From Clostridia bacterium (GTDB lineage Bacteria; Bacillota; Clostridia; Oscillospirales; Acutalibacteraceae): a stretch of 64,000 nucleotides of DNA. The position numbers were made by a program, and so were the translations under genes. The DNA lies in assembly GCA_024404025.1 (NCBI GenBank), contig JAKSQP010000004.1, positions 93,346 to 157,345 of the forward strand, given 5' to 3'. Positions 52,508-61,580 of the stretch are shown in pieces; position 1 is the stretch's first letter, and every line of letters begins with the position of its first letter. The notes under the pieces are model-generated. The model worked only from the letters and a program-made list of their open reading frames with translations, was not told the DNA's origin and searched no databases.

Positions 52508-55500
52508 ATGAAAAACAAAAAGGCTATTCTGTCATTTGTTCTTGCTTTTATGGTTCTTTGCTCCATGTTTACGGTCTTAACCGGTTGTCAGAAGAGCAAT
52601 GACAGCGAGAAGAAGTTTTCGTCAGTAGACGATTTCAGTGCAGCGGCTATAGGAGACAGCACTGCATCTGTGCTCGGAAAAATGTTTCGTGAGGATCACA
52701 AGGATGTTACGGTCAAATACTATGATGACCATGCATCAATGTGTGCTGCATTGAAAAAAGGGGATATTCAGGCGGCTATTTTAGACGAGCCTGTTGCAAA
52801 AAATATTGCCGCAGCATACGGCGATTTTGATGTTTTCCCTGAGAAAGTTTATGAAGATAAGTACGGTGTGCTTTTCTCAAGCGGAAATGCTATGCTTGAG
52901 CCGTTCAACAAGTGTATAGAAAAGTACGCAGAGGACGGAACACTTGACGCTTTGTATGAAAAGTGGATAGTCGGCAAACAGGAGGATAGGGTTATTGACC
53001 GTGATTCATACGCTGTTTCCGACCCGTCAGCCAAAACCGTTCGCATTGCTTATGATATTGCAGGTTTTGAGCCGATGGCATATACGGGTGAGAACAAACA
53101 GCCTCTCGGATATGAGGTTGAGCTTGTCTATATGATTGCCCGTGAATTAAATATAAATCTTGAGGTTGAGACAGTCAGCTCTGCATCAATATTTGCCTCA
53201 GTTGAAACAGGAAAAGCGGATGCAGTCATCGGAAGCATATCAATCACAGATGAGCGTGAGGAAAAGTTCGATTTTACGGTTCCCGAGTATTACGGCGGAA
53301 CAGTTCTTCTGTGCAGAAAAGATATGATTGATGTACCGATTGACCCCGATCTGAATGATAAGTCAATTACCATTGCCATTCAGTCATCTACAACAACGGC
53401 ATACGATGCACAGGAAAAATATCCCAACGCAAAATTTATTTATGTAAACAATGATACAGACGGAATTATGCAGGTTACAAGCGGAAAAGCCAATGCTTAT
53501 GCCATTGACCTGAATTATTTCGAAGCCCGCAAACAGACCGGCAAAAACGACATTCGTCTTCACGGCGATAACATAATTGGTAAGGGCGGAGACATTGCCG
53601 TTGCAATCAGCCGAAAGTCTGAAATGAGGACTGCGGCTGACGAGCTGAATGCATTTATTGAAAGTGCCAAGTCAGACGGAACCATTGACGATATGCTTCG
53701 TCGCTGGACTGTTGAAAACGACTACAATATCCCTGAAATAAAAGAGCCGACCAATCCCGAAAGAACCTTCATTATAGGTACAAGTGCTCTTGCTGAGCCT
53801 TATACATTTATGCAGGGAGATAATCTTTCCGGCTTTGAGATTGAGCTTGCAAAGCGATTTGGCGCATATTGCAATGCGAAAATAGAATTTGCTGTTTATG
53901 ACTGGGCAGGTCTTGATGCCGCCTGTGCTTCGGGTAAGGTTGACTTTGTATTCTCGAATTACTATGTTACACCTGAAAAACAGGAGCAAATGGATTTCAG
54001 CACTCCCTATTTAAGCGTAAAAACCGTAATGGCAGTTGCAAACAAAAAACAGGCTGCTTCGGAAGATAGCTTTATGAGCAAAATTGCAGCAAGCTTTGAA
54101 AAGACCTTTATTCGTGAAAACCGCTGGCAGCTTATTTTGAGCGGTATAGGTGTAACTCTGGAAATTACACTTCTTGCAGCGTTGTTCGGCACAATTCTCG
54201 GCTTCCTTTTGTTCATGCTTTGCGAGAGCAAAAAAGTTTTCAGAAAGATCATAGGTGTATTCTCAAATATCATTCAGAATATTCCGATGGTTGTTGTTCT
54301 GATGATAATATACTTTGTAGTCTTTGGCAGTGTGAATATTTCACCTGTTATTGCAGGTATTGTAGCATTCAGCCTTGTGTTTGGTCTGTCCGTTCTCGGT
54401 ATTCTCTCGGCTGGGGTAAAAGCTATTAATCAGGGACAGTATGAATCTGCGCAGGCACTTGGTCTGAACAAAACACAGATATATACTAAAATTCTGATTC
54501 CTCAGATTGTACGTCTTCAGCTGCCTATCTATAAGGGCGAGCTTGTCGGTCTTCTGAAATCCACTGCAATTGTCGGTTACATTTCGGTAATGGATCTGAC
54601 TAAGGTAGGCGACATTATCCGAAGCCGTACATTTGAAGCTTTCTTCCCGTTGATTGCATCTGCTTTTATTTATTACCTGCTTGCAAATCTCATCATTCTT
54701 CTTGCAAACCGTATCAATGTTACCATTGACCCCGACAGACATTGCGGAAGGCTGCCTAAGGGCATAAAGGACAAGTCATTTACACCAGTAACTGCGAATG
54801 GCAGCAGTTCTGCCGACGGAAAAGAGCTTATTGTTCTGAAAGGACTTACAAAGTCATTTGAAAACACAACACCTCTTAATAATATTTCCACAGCTGTTCG
54901 TTCAGGTGATGTTATCTCAATAATCGGGCCTTCGGGAACAGGTAAATCCACTCTGCTGCGGCTTATGAACGGACTGGAAACACCGACCGCCGGATCTATT
55001 GAAGTTTTTGGCGAAGATATATGCAGCGGAAAAGCAGATTTGCAGAAAATCCGAATGAAGCTTGGTATGGTATTCCAGAACTACAGTCTTTTCGATCATC
55101 TGAATGTAATTGAAAATCTTATGCTTGCTCCGATGCTTCTGAAAAACGTATCTGCCGAGGAGGCTTATGCCGACGGCATGACGCTTCTGAAGGCTGTCGG
55201 AATGGCAGAGCGTGCATTGCAGATGCCCTCACAGCTTTCAGGCGGTCAACGTCAGCGTGTAGCCATTGCGCGTACAATGGCCATGCATCCCGATGTTATT
55301 CTTTTTGATGAACCGACATCTGCACTTGACCCTAAAAATATCGGCGAGGTTCTTTCGGTTATCCGTCGTTTCCGCAATGAAACAACGATGCTTATAGTTA
55401 CTCATGAGCTGCAGTTTGCAAAGAATGTTGCTAACCGCATCTGGTATATGGACAAGGGCGGAATTTATGAAGACGGAACCCCTGAACAGATTTTTGAAAA

Positions 55501-55894
55501 TCCCGTACATAACCGTACCCGTGCTTTTGTAAACAAGATGAATGTTCTCCCGTTAAAGCTCGATGCAAAGGGATTTGACGAGATTGAAACTGAGGAAGAA
55601 ATACGCCAGTTCTGCTCCAAGCATTACTTCTCACACGAGAAAGAGGAAAACATTCTTTCTTTGTTCCGCGCAATGGTACAGGATAGAATTGTGAAGCTGA
55701 TTCTACATGATGATTCGGTAATCACTTTCCTTATAGAGTATTCCGAAGATCCGTTGCTGACAGAAGTTAAATTCTTCTGGAACGGCAAAAAATACACTGA
55801 CAGCATCCTCGAAGAAGTTACCTCAGAATTGATTACCGACAGACGACTTTCGTATGAAAACGGACAAAATGCGCTGACGGTTTTACTGCAGTAA
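52508..55894 (+). CDS. Single-chain polar amino-acid ABC transporter: binding lipoprotein, permease and ATPase fused
   Basis: Protein of 1128 aa with a complete transporter. A lipoprotein signal ends at LTGC (Cys27). Then come a half binding lobe (about 30-165), a complete family-3 solute-binding domain (175-405, FEPMAYTGENKQPLGYEVELV), another half lobe (420-510), a HisM-type permease (540-740, GLLKSTAIVGYISVMDLTKVGD) and an ABC ATPase (770-1010) with Walker [18 protein letters not shown] and [13 protein letters not shown]. About 110 extra residues follow (EENILSLFRAMVQDRIVK...FLIEYSE) that resemble a weak HATPase-like domain. AAGAGG precedes the ATG at 52508. It is a fused relative of the split transporter at 58927-61550. 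Confidence 0.9.
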   Translation: MKNKKAILSFVLAFMVLCSMFTVLTGCQKSNDSEKKFSSVDDFSAAAIGDSTASVLGKMFREDHKDVTVKYYDDHASMCAALKKGDIQAAILDEPVAKNIAAAYGDFDVFPEKVYEDKYGVLFSSGNAMLEPFNKCIEKYAEDGTLDALYEKWIVGKQEDRVIDRDSYAVSDPSAKTVRIAYDIAGFEPMAYTGENKQPLGYEVELVYMIARELNINLEVETVSSASIFASVETGKADAVIGSISITDEREEKFDFTVPEYYGGTVLLCRKDMIDVPIDPDLNDKSITIAIQSSTTTAYDAQEKYPNAKFIYVNNDTDGIMQVTSGKANAYAIDLNYFEARKQTGKNDIRLHGDNIIGKGGDIAVAISRKSEMRTAADELNAFIESAKSDGTIDDMLRRWTVENDYNIPEIKEPTNPERTFIIGTSALAEPYTFMQGDNLSGFEIELAKRFGAYCNAKIEFAVYDWAGLDAACASGKVDFVFSNYYVTPEKQEQMDFSTPYLSVKTVMAVANKKQAASEDSFMSKIAASFEKTFIRENRWQLILSGIGVTLEITLLAALFGTILGFLLFMLCESKKVFRKIIGVFSNIIQNIPMVVVLMIIYFVVFGSVNISPVIAGIVAFSLVFGLSVLGILSAGVKAINQGQYESAQALGLNKTQIYTKILIPQIVRLQLPIYKGELVGLLKSTAIVGYISVMDLTKVGDIIRSRTFEAFFPLIASAFIYYLLANLIILLANRINVTIDPDRHCGRLPKGIKDKSFTPVTANGSSSADGKELIVLKGLTKSFENTTPLNNISTAVRSGDVISIIGPSGTGKSTLLRLMNGLETPTAGSIEVFGEDICSGKADLQKIRMKLGMVFQNYSLFDHLNVIENLMLAPMLLKNVSAEEAYADGMTLLKAVGMAERALQMPSQLSGGQRQRVAIARTMAMHPDVILFDEPTSALDPKNIGEVLSVIRRFRNETTMLIVTHELQFAKNVANRIWYMDKGGIYEDGTPEQIFENPVHNRTRAFVNKMNVLPLKLDAKGFDEIETEEEIRQFCSKHYFSHEKEENILSLFRAMVQDRIVKLILHDDSVITFLIEYSEDPLLTEVKFFWNGKKYTDSILEEVTSELITDRRLSYENGQNALTVLLQ

Positions 55895-55906
55895 AACTAA
55901 AAAAAG

Positions 55907-55950
55907 AAAACAGAGGAGTTCGGCTGCCGCCGAACTCCTCTGTTTTAACT
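55907..55950 (+). terminator. Terminator of the fused ABC transporter gene
   Basis: Eighteen-bp perfect stem starting AAAACAGAGGAGTT and ending CTCCTCTGTTTT with a 4-nt loop, 12 bp after the stop. Confidence 0.93.
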
Positions 55951-56213
55951 CCGAAATAATCCTGCGGTCGGTTTACAAAAAATAGCTCTTTACCCCTACT
56001 ATTGACAAAGAGCCTGAAAAAGGCTGAAACATTCAAGCAAATGAACATTTCAGCCAGATTGTGGAAAGGAAATCATATAATGATAGATTTTCCTCCTATT
56101 GTTTCAAACGTAAGGTTACTATATCTTTACGATTGTATTGTTAAAGCCAACAGCTATCTTTCAGTATAAAAGCTCCTTTGATGTATGCGCCTTAATTGCT
56201 TTTTTATGTGAGA
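55951..56213. other. Intergenic stretch, nothing convincing
   Basis: AT-rich DNA between the terminator and the HAD gene. The only item seen is a 29-codon frame at 56080-56169 with a plausible GGAAAGGA site 9 bp upstream (starts MIDFPPIVSNVRLL); it has no recognisable similarity and may be the front of a lost gene. AGGCTGAAA...TTTCAGCC at 56022-56056 is an imperfect inverted repeat. Confidence 0.4.
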
Positions 56214-57344
56214 TTATTCAACACTATTATCTACTGGTGATACACCATCATACCAAGTGCCTGAATTAAGATATGAATGCTCTGAAAGCTGATTTCGAAT
56301 TGCATCTGCCTCACCGTTTTCATCAACAGACTGCTTATACCATGTTGCCTTCTGCCAATCACCATAGGCTGAATTTGGCATTATAATAAACTCTGTACCC
56401 CATTTGTCTTTCCAAAGATCATTCATAACGGCTTCACTACGTGATGAATTGCCTTTTGTTCTGTCAAACTGTGAGCTTTCGTCCTCTGAATAATCAGTAT
56501 ACTTATACTCGTCATAAGAAATCATATCGTTGATACTATCACCCATATAGAGCACAATGGCGCCATTATCACCCATTGCTTTAGCAACGTTACTTCTTCG
56601 CTCTGCTTTATCGCTTGAATAGGCTGTGCCTTGAACCTGAATTGTATAATCATTTTTTAAAGTGAAATATCCTTCACCCATAGTAAAATCTGTTTCATCA
56701 TTCACCATTTTGGCAAAGGCTTCAAGCTCATCATCGGCGTAAATTTTCTGAAGTGAGCCATTATCAGCCTCAAGGCCTGAATATGCCTTTAATGTTTCTT
56801 CGTCAAGCAAGCCCTCATGGTAAAGCTGCTTTACGGTCAGATCAAGCTCATAGTAGGGTCTGTTTGTAATGAAATATATCTTAACGCCCTGCTCCCTTGC
56901 GTATTTAACAAAATCAACAGCACCGGGAACAGCCTTTGACACATCTGATGCCTCAGATGTGTAATAGCCGCACCAATCTTTGTTATTCCAAGGGTCTTTC
57001 CCACTTTTCTTTCGTCCCTCAGCATCGGTTAAAACTCCCGAAAAATAACCGCTATCATCAATCAATGTAGCATCAATATCTGTTACAATAGCAAGGCTTT
57101 TTCCTGTGCCAACATTTTCTGCTATTTTTTTATCAAGCTGATTTTTTGCAAGCTGAAATGTTTGCTTATAAAGTGCTGCAACCTCAGCCGATTGCTGATA
57201 AATAACACCGCCCACATAACTCTCGCTACGCATATTACCGGTAACTGATGCTTTCTCAACTCTTGGCATAAAATAACAAACGGCTATCAGTGTGATTATA
57301 CAAAGCAAAGAAACTATGTGAATGATTATATGCTTTCTTTTCAT
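56214..57344 (-). CDS. Exported HAD-superfamily acid phosphatase (class B/lipoprotein e(P4)-like)
   Basis: Protein of 376 aa with an N-terminal signal anchor (about 6-26). The HAD motifs are IVTDIDATLIDDSGY (motif I, DxDxT), YFITNRPY (motif II), a Lys in the third segment and LYMGDSINDM (motif IV). The layout matches class B acid phosphatases and the e(P4)/HAD_2-type surface 5'-nucleotidases. The predicted location is outside the membrane. The start at 57344 has GGAGG 6-7 bp upstream. It lies in the same direction as the transport cluster but is separated from it by a plus-strand remnant. Confidence 0.82.
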   Translation of the reverse strand: MKRKHIIIHIVSLLCIITLIAVCYFMPRVEKASVTGNMRSESYVGGVIYQQSAEVAALYKQTFQLAKNQLDKKIAENVGTGKSLAIVTDIDATLIDDSGYFSGVLTDAEGRKKSGKDPWNNKDWCGYYTSEASDVSKAVPGAVDFVKYAREQGVKIYFITNRPYYELDLTVKQLYHEGLLDEETLKAYSGLEADNGSLQKIYADDELEAFAKMVNDETDFTMGEGYFTLKNDYTIQVQGTAYSSDKAERRSNVAKAMGDNGAIVLYMGDSINDMISYDEYKYTDYSEDESSQFDRTKGNSSRSEAVMNDLWKDKWGTEFIIMPNSAYGDWQKATWYKQSVDENGEADAIRNQLSEHSYLNSGTWYDGVSPVDNSVE

Positions 57345-57411
57345 GAAAACCTCCAAAGCGTAATTCAGTAAAATTCAAATTTAAGTTTGATTTTAAGATT
57401 GTAAAAGAAAT

Positions 57412-57611
57412 ATGTGTTTCAGGCTCAACTATGTCCTTACCCGTGTACTTGCATTATCTTACCTTGTAACAGGCTTTGTTTATGAGTGGATTGGTTACCT
57501 TCCAAAAATAAATAAATCTTTACTCGGAAACATTATTGCCTTTGTTTATATGTTTGCTGCTCCGATTATCTTCCCAATGATATTTACAAATTTCCGGGGC
57601 TTCAAAGGTAT
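57412..57611 (+). pseudogene. Remnant of a membrane protein gene (3' end)
   Basis: The frame encodes hydrophobic segments (VLALSYLVTGFVYEWIGYL and IIAFVYMFAAPIIFPMIF) and then runs into a strong terminator hairpin without an expected stop codon. No start with a ribosome binding site is seen. It looks like the end of a decayed membrane protein gene whose terminator survived. The family is not recognised. Confidence 0.35.
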
Positions 57612-57613
57612 GG

Positions 57614-57656
57614 TATCCCTATGGTATTACCCAGAGTATACCATAGGGATATTTTT
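57614..57656 (+). terminator. Strong terminator hairpin of a lost plus-strand gene
   Basis: Fourteen-bp perfect stem TATCCCTATGGTAT / ATACCATAGGGATA with a 10-nt loop and a T run on the plus strand. Confidence 0.75.
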
Positions 57657-58923
57657 ATATTTTTACCTTTGGATAAATAAGCTTATCGGACTCAAATCCG
57701 TGAACGGCAACACCATTTTTTTCAAGATAGGATATTAAATCAAGCACTAAATCATTCTCTTTAAATGTCTGCATAAAGCTAAAGCACAGCTTATCTCCTA
57801 CCGAAAACAATTCTATCATTAAATCCGATGCATCATTGGTTACTTGTAAATAGATTGTGTCAATATATTCCTCAACTGAACCAAAGTTTTTTTGCCCTGT
57901 ATAGCTTATGGCAAAGGTATTATTTTCGTTAAGCCCACTAATACAAGAAGTGTTAAACTGACACTTGCTTTTTATATCAGGCAACATCAAGGATAAAGCA
58001 CAGGATGTTGCAAAATTATTTACAAGAGTTTTTAAGCCATCCTCATCCTGCATTAGTATAAACCTACCACGAGCCATTGTTGATAACATTTCAACATCAT
58101 AATCAAGCGCCCGTCTTGGATATGTTATAGAAAACGGTATTACAGTTGGGTGATGAGATTCCTTAACGCCAAGACCAGATCTTAAATCCTTTGCAACGTC
58201 AACAACAATAGAGAGCTCAACACTTTTTTTCTTTTTATTCAAAAGCTTTGCAAGCAATGCGATAACAAAGCTGGTTGGAGTTCCGTCATTTGATTTTGCA
58301 ACGCGCATAAAATCTTTTGAATTAACCCAAAATCTAACATTTTTACTGTCGGGTGTTATTGTATAATAATCCTTGATTCTAGCCGGCTTTTTTGATGGTA
58401 TTGGAGCCATCTCTTCCATAGGTTTATTTAAAATCATATCAACATAAGGCTTTATTGGATCAAGATACTCCTCATCTGTTATTTCATCATCCAGTGTTTT
58501 TATATTTTTCTTATTAAGAGTTGTATTGTATTTCTTTTCAATATAGTAATACAATACCGTTTTTGCCCATTCAGTTAAGCTTGAACCATCAGCAAATCCA
58601 TGACATATATCAAAACAAATAGTGTTTCCACTATAAGACACAGCTTGAATATGATAATTAGTTTGTTCACTTGCAAGCATTACAACTCCAATATGGTCAA
58701 AAATAGGAATTTCTCTATCATTAGGCACAAAAACAAGCTCGGTGTCATCAGGCATATGCTCAATTTTTAGCGCAAAATATGGATATCTCTTAACAGCTGT
58801 ATCAACAGCCCAGCGCAATGCTTCATATGATATTTCTTTTTTCAGATTTACTATCATCCTAATGATGTAGCTGTGATTATCATCACAAATATAAGTCATT
58901 GCCGAACTCGGGTTATCTCTCAT
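57655..58923 (-). CDS. Condensation-domain-like acyltransferase (alcohol acetyltransferase superfamily)
   Basis: Protein of 422 aa. The motif FDICHGFADGSSLTEW is a variant of the HHxxxDG active site of CoA-dependent acyltransferases (BAHD, NRPS condensation and alcohol acetyltransferase fold), and YFALKIEHM and the C-terminal segment NTFAISYTGQKNFG fit the two-lobed fold. The first His of the motif is replaced by Cys but the catalytic His and Asp are present. It starts 3 bp after the upstream ATPase gene and so is part of the transport operon. Substrate unknown. Confidence 0.75.
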   Translation of the reverse strand: MRDNPSSAMTYICDDNHSYIIRMIVNLKKEISYEALRWAVDTAVKRYPYFALKIEHMPDDTELVFVPNDREIPIFDHIGVVMLASEQTNYHIQAVSYSGNTICFDICHGFADGSSLTEWAKTVLYYYIEKKYNTTLNKKNIKTLDDEITDEEYLDPIKPYVDMILNKPMEEMAPIPSKKPARIKDYYTITPDSKNVRFWVNSKDFMRVAKSNDGTPTSFVIALLAKLLNKKKKSVELSIVVDVAKDLRSGLGVKESHHPTVIPFSITYPRRALDYDVEMLSTMARGRFILMQDEDGLKTLVNNFATSCALSLMLPDIKSKCQFNTSCISGLNENNTFAISYTGQKNFGSVEEYIDTIYLQVTNDASDLMIELFSVGDKLCFSFMQTFKENDLVLDLISYLEKNGVAVHGFESDKLIYPKVKI

Positions 58924-58926
58924 TTA

Positions 58927-60015
58927 TTATCCTACCTTTAAATCAACTACTGTTACATAATCATATTCGCATGTTTCACTATTATGAGTTTGTATAGAAA
59001 TAGATGCATTTTCAATAAGCTTGAGTGAAAGGTCATCAGCTATGTTTATTTCATTAATGTTTATATTATGAAATACATTTAATGTGGCCTTGTCGTTAAT
59101 CTCAGAATATTCAAGAGTTATGCGCATATCAGGGGTATTGCTCATCTGAGGTATAAGTGTTTGCACACATAACTCCTCAAATACTACCTGAGCATTTCTG
59201 ATTGCTTTTAAGTTCATCATATTCTTTCTGCCAAATTCTTCAATATGGGTATTTATACTAAGAAAATCGTAGCCGGCAGAGGTAATTTTTTCTTCCATTA
59301 CTTTTAGTTTTTTTACAAACTGACGGGTTAACTCTTTTTTAGGACTATCAAAAATCTGCTCAGGTGTACCATCCTCGTAGATCCCCCCCTGGTCCATATA
59401 AAAAACTCTGTTGGAAACCTCACGAGCAAAGTTCATTTCGTGAGTAACAATCATCATTGTCAGCCCCTGCCTTGCAAGGCTGCGTATAACAGCCTGTACC
59501 TCCCCTACCATTGTTGGATCAAGAGCAGATGTAGGCTCATCGAAAAGGACAATTTCCGGATCCATAGCAAGAGTTCTTGCTATAGCAACCCTCTGCATCT
59601 GACCGCCTGAAAGTTCATCGGGGAATCTATATGCGTGATCACCAAGGCCTACTGACATAAGTAATTCTATGCCCTTATCATATGCCTCCTGTTTGCTTCT
59701 TTTCAGTATATCGACCTGTGCCTTCATAATATTTTCAATAACCGTCATATTAGGAAAAAGATTAAAGGACTGAAATACCATACCCATTTTCCTTCTTATA
59801 ATATGAGCATTTTTTTCTGTAATTCTTTCACCATCAATAGTGATCTCGCCTTTTGTTGGCTTTTCAAGTAAGTTTACACAACGAAGAAGTGTTGATTTGC
59901 CTGTACCAGATGGTCCGATAATTGCAATAACATCACCTTTATTAATTTCTACAGTAACATCCTTTAAGGGAGTTGCTTCTGAATATTCTTTTTTCAAATG
60001 ACTTATTGTAATCAT
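58927..60015 (-). CDS. Amino-acid ABC transporter ATPase with C-terminal HATPase-like extension
   Basis: Protein of 362 aa. Residues 1-240 are a GlnQ-type ABC ATPase with Walker [10 protein letters not shown] (about 34-42), the Q-loop [17 protein letters not shown] and [12 protein letters not shown]. The additional 110-120 residues contain [20 protein letters not shown] and ITLEYSE, a pattern like the N-box helix of RsbW/histidine-kinase ATPase domains (VEEALTNVIRHG type), though degenerate. The start overlaps the permease gene stop by 4 bp. It is the partner of the lipoprotein-permease fusion. Confidence 0.88.
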   Translation of the reverse strand: MITISHLKKEYSEATPLKDVTVEINKGDVIAIIGPSGTGKSTLLRCVNLLEKPTKGEITIDGERITEKNAHIIRRKMGMVFQSFNLFPNMTVIENIMKAQVDILKRSKQEAYDKGIELLMSVGLGDHAYRFPDELSGGQMQRVAIARTLAMDPEIVLFDEPTSALDPTMVGEVQAVIRSLARQGLTMMIVTHEMNFAREVSNRVFYMDQGGIYEDGTPEQIFDSPKKELTRQFVKKLKVMEEKITSAGYDFLSINTHIEEFGRKNMMNLKAIRNAQVVFEELCVQTLIPQMSNTPDMRITLEYSEINDKATLNVFHNININEINIADDLSLKLIENASISIQTHNSETCEYDYVTVVDLKVG

Positions 60016-61550
60016 TTTTCCTCAATCCCCTTAATTTTTCTATTTTTACGGTCCGGCTCTATTTTAACCTCAATAGCTTTAAGTATAGCTGTTAAAATAT
60101 AAGAAATAACAAAGTAAATAATTGCCGTTGAAATAAGTGGAAAGAATGCCTCATAAGTTCTTGAGCGAATGATATCGCTCATTCTTGTTAAATCCTGAAC
60201 TGAGATATAACCAACTATAGAGGTCATTTTTACAAGTGATATAAACTCACCTTTGTAAACAGGCAGGAATTTAACCGCTGCCTGTGGCATTATTATTTTA
60301 AAAAACGCTTTTGTCTTTGTATAACCAAGAGCAAGAGCAGCCTCCGTCTGACCTACACCAACAGCATCTATACCACTTCTGAATATCTCGCTGCTGTATG
60401 CTGCAAAGTTAAGTGAAAAGGCGATTATCGACACAAGCACCCCTGATGAGCCACTGCCTGAGAAGATTATATAATACATTATCATCAAAAGTACTGCAAT
60501 TGGAGTACCTTGAAGAATACGAACAAAGCATTTGATAATAGTATGAACCAGCTTAACTCCTGTCTTATTTAACATACAAAGCGCAAAGCCTAAAAGAGTA
60601 CCTAAAAGAACAGATGCAAGTGAAATGATAATGGTGGTTTTTATACCACTTACTATCATCTTCCACCTGTTTTCTCTTAAAAAGTTTTTTTCAAAGCTTT
60701 TAGCAACGGACTCAATAAATGAGCCATTTGCACCACTTGGAGAATATACAATCAGCTTTGTATTTGAAACGTATACAGGGTTTGAAAAATCCATTACCTC
60801 TCTACGCTCGTCAGTTGCATTCAAATTGGAAAAAATACAGTCGCACTGATTTGCTTCAAGCGCTGAATTGATTCCCATTAAATCGTATGTTCTTATATCA
60901 ATTTCAACATTCATATAATTTGCCAAGCGATTTATAAGCTCAATATCCATACCTGTCAGCTCATCGCCTTTATAATAGCTAAATGGTGGTATTAATCCTG
61001 TTGTAGCAACAACCAACTTACCCTGTGGATTTTCAGGCTTATGAATTTGCGGCATTTCATCCTTTGCCTCAACAACCCAGCGCTGATACATATCATCAAT
61101 GGTGCCATCGCTATGCACCTTTTTAAGAAAATTATTTATTTCATTTACAAGATTTGGGAATTTTGTATTTTTTGAAACACCTGCAACAATGCTATTTGCC
61201 TCGCCGACATTTTCATCCAACACTTTAATATCCTTAATGCCCTCTGTTGCCATTGCATAGCTGAGCGCTGTCTGGTCAAGAGCAAAGCCCTGTAATACAC
61301 CTTTTTGAACGGCCATAATACCGTCAATATATGAATTATATTCCATTACCTTTGCATTTTTGAAAGTATTCTCAGCTTCTTTCATAGCAGAGGTACCAAT
61401 GCAAGCGGCTACAGTATTCTCTTTAACATCAACATCAGCTATAGAATTAAAATCCTTAACTATAGTTTGAGAAGAACATGCTGTTAATAAACAAATAACG
61501 CATAGCATTACTGATACAAGCGCAACAATTTTCCTTTTTGAAATACTCAT
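60012..61550 (-). CDS. Solute-binding lipoprotein fused to amino-acid ABC permease
   Basis: Protein of 512 aa. A lipoprotein signal ends LLTAC (Cys about 25). A half binding lobe (about 30-160), a second binding segment (175-275, [20 protein letters not shown]) and a HisM-type permease with five to six helices (about 295-500, [25 protein letters not shown]) follow. Spacing is like that of the fused transporter at 52508, with which it shares TIDDMxxRW and [12 protein letters not shown] segments, but it lacks one full binding domain. GAGG lies upstream of the ATG. It is cotranscribed with the ATPase gene. Confidence 0.9.
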   Translation of the reverse strand: MSISKRKIVALVSVMLCVICLLTACSSQTIVKDFNSIADVDVKENTVAACIGTSAMKEAENTFKNAKVMEYNSYIDGIMAVQKGVLQGFALDQTALSYAMATEGIKDIKVLDENVGEANSIVAGVSKNTKFPNLVNEINNFLKKVHSDGTIDDMYQRWVVEAKDEMPQIHKPENPQGKLVVATTGLIPPFSYYKGDELTGMDIELINRLANYMNVEIDIRTYDLMGINSALEANQCDCIFSNLNATDERREVMDFSNPVYVSNTKLIVYSPSGANGSFIESVAKSFEKNFLRENRWKMIVSGIKTTIIISLASVLLGTLLGFALCMLNKTGVKLVHTIIKCFVRILQGTPIAVLLMIMYYIIFSGSGSSGVLVSIIAFSLNFAAYSSEIFRSGIDAVGVGQTEAALALGYTKTKAFFKIIMPQAAVKFLPVYKGEFISLVKMTSIVGYISVQDLTRMSDIIRSRTYEAFFPLISTAIIYFVISYILTAILKAIEVKIEPDRKNRKIKGIEEK

Positions 61551-61580
61551 ATATATTCCTCAATTTACATTTAACACGTT

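Noticed and set aside
56080..56169. 29-codon small gene with a plausible ribosome binding site
   Set aside because: No similarity, AT-rich intergenic context and no conserved feature; not strong enough to call a gene.
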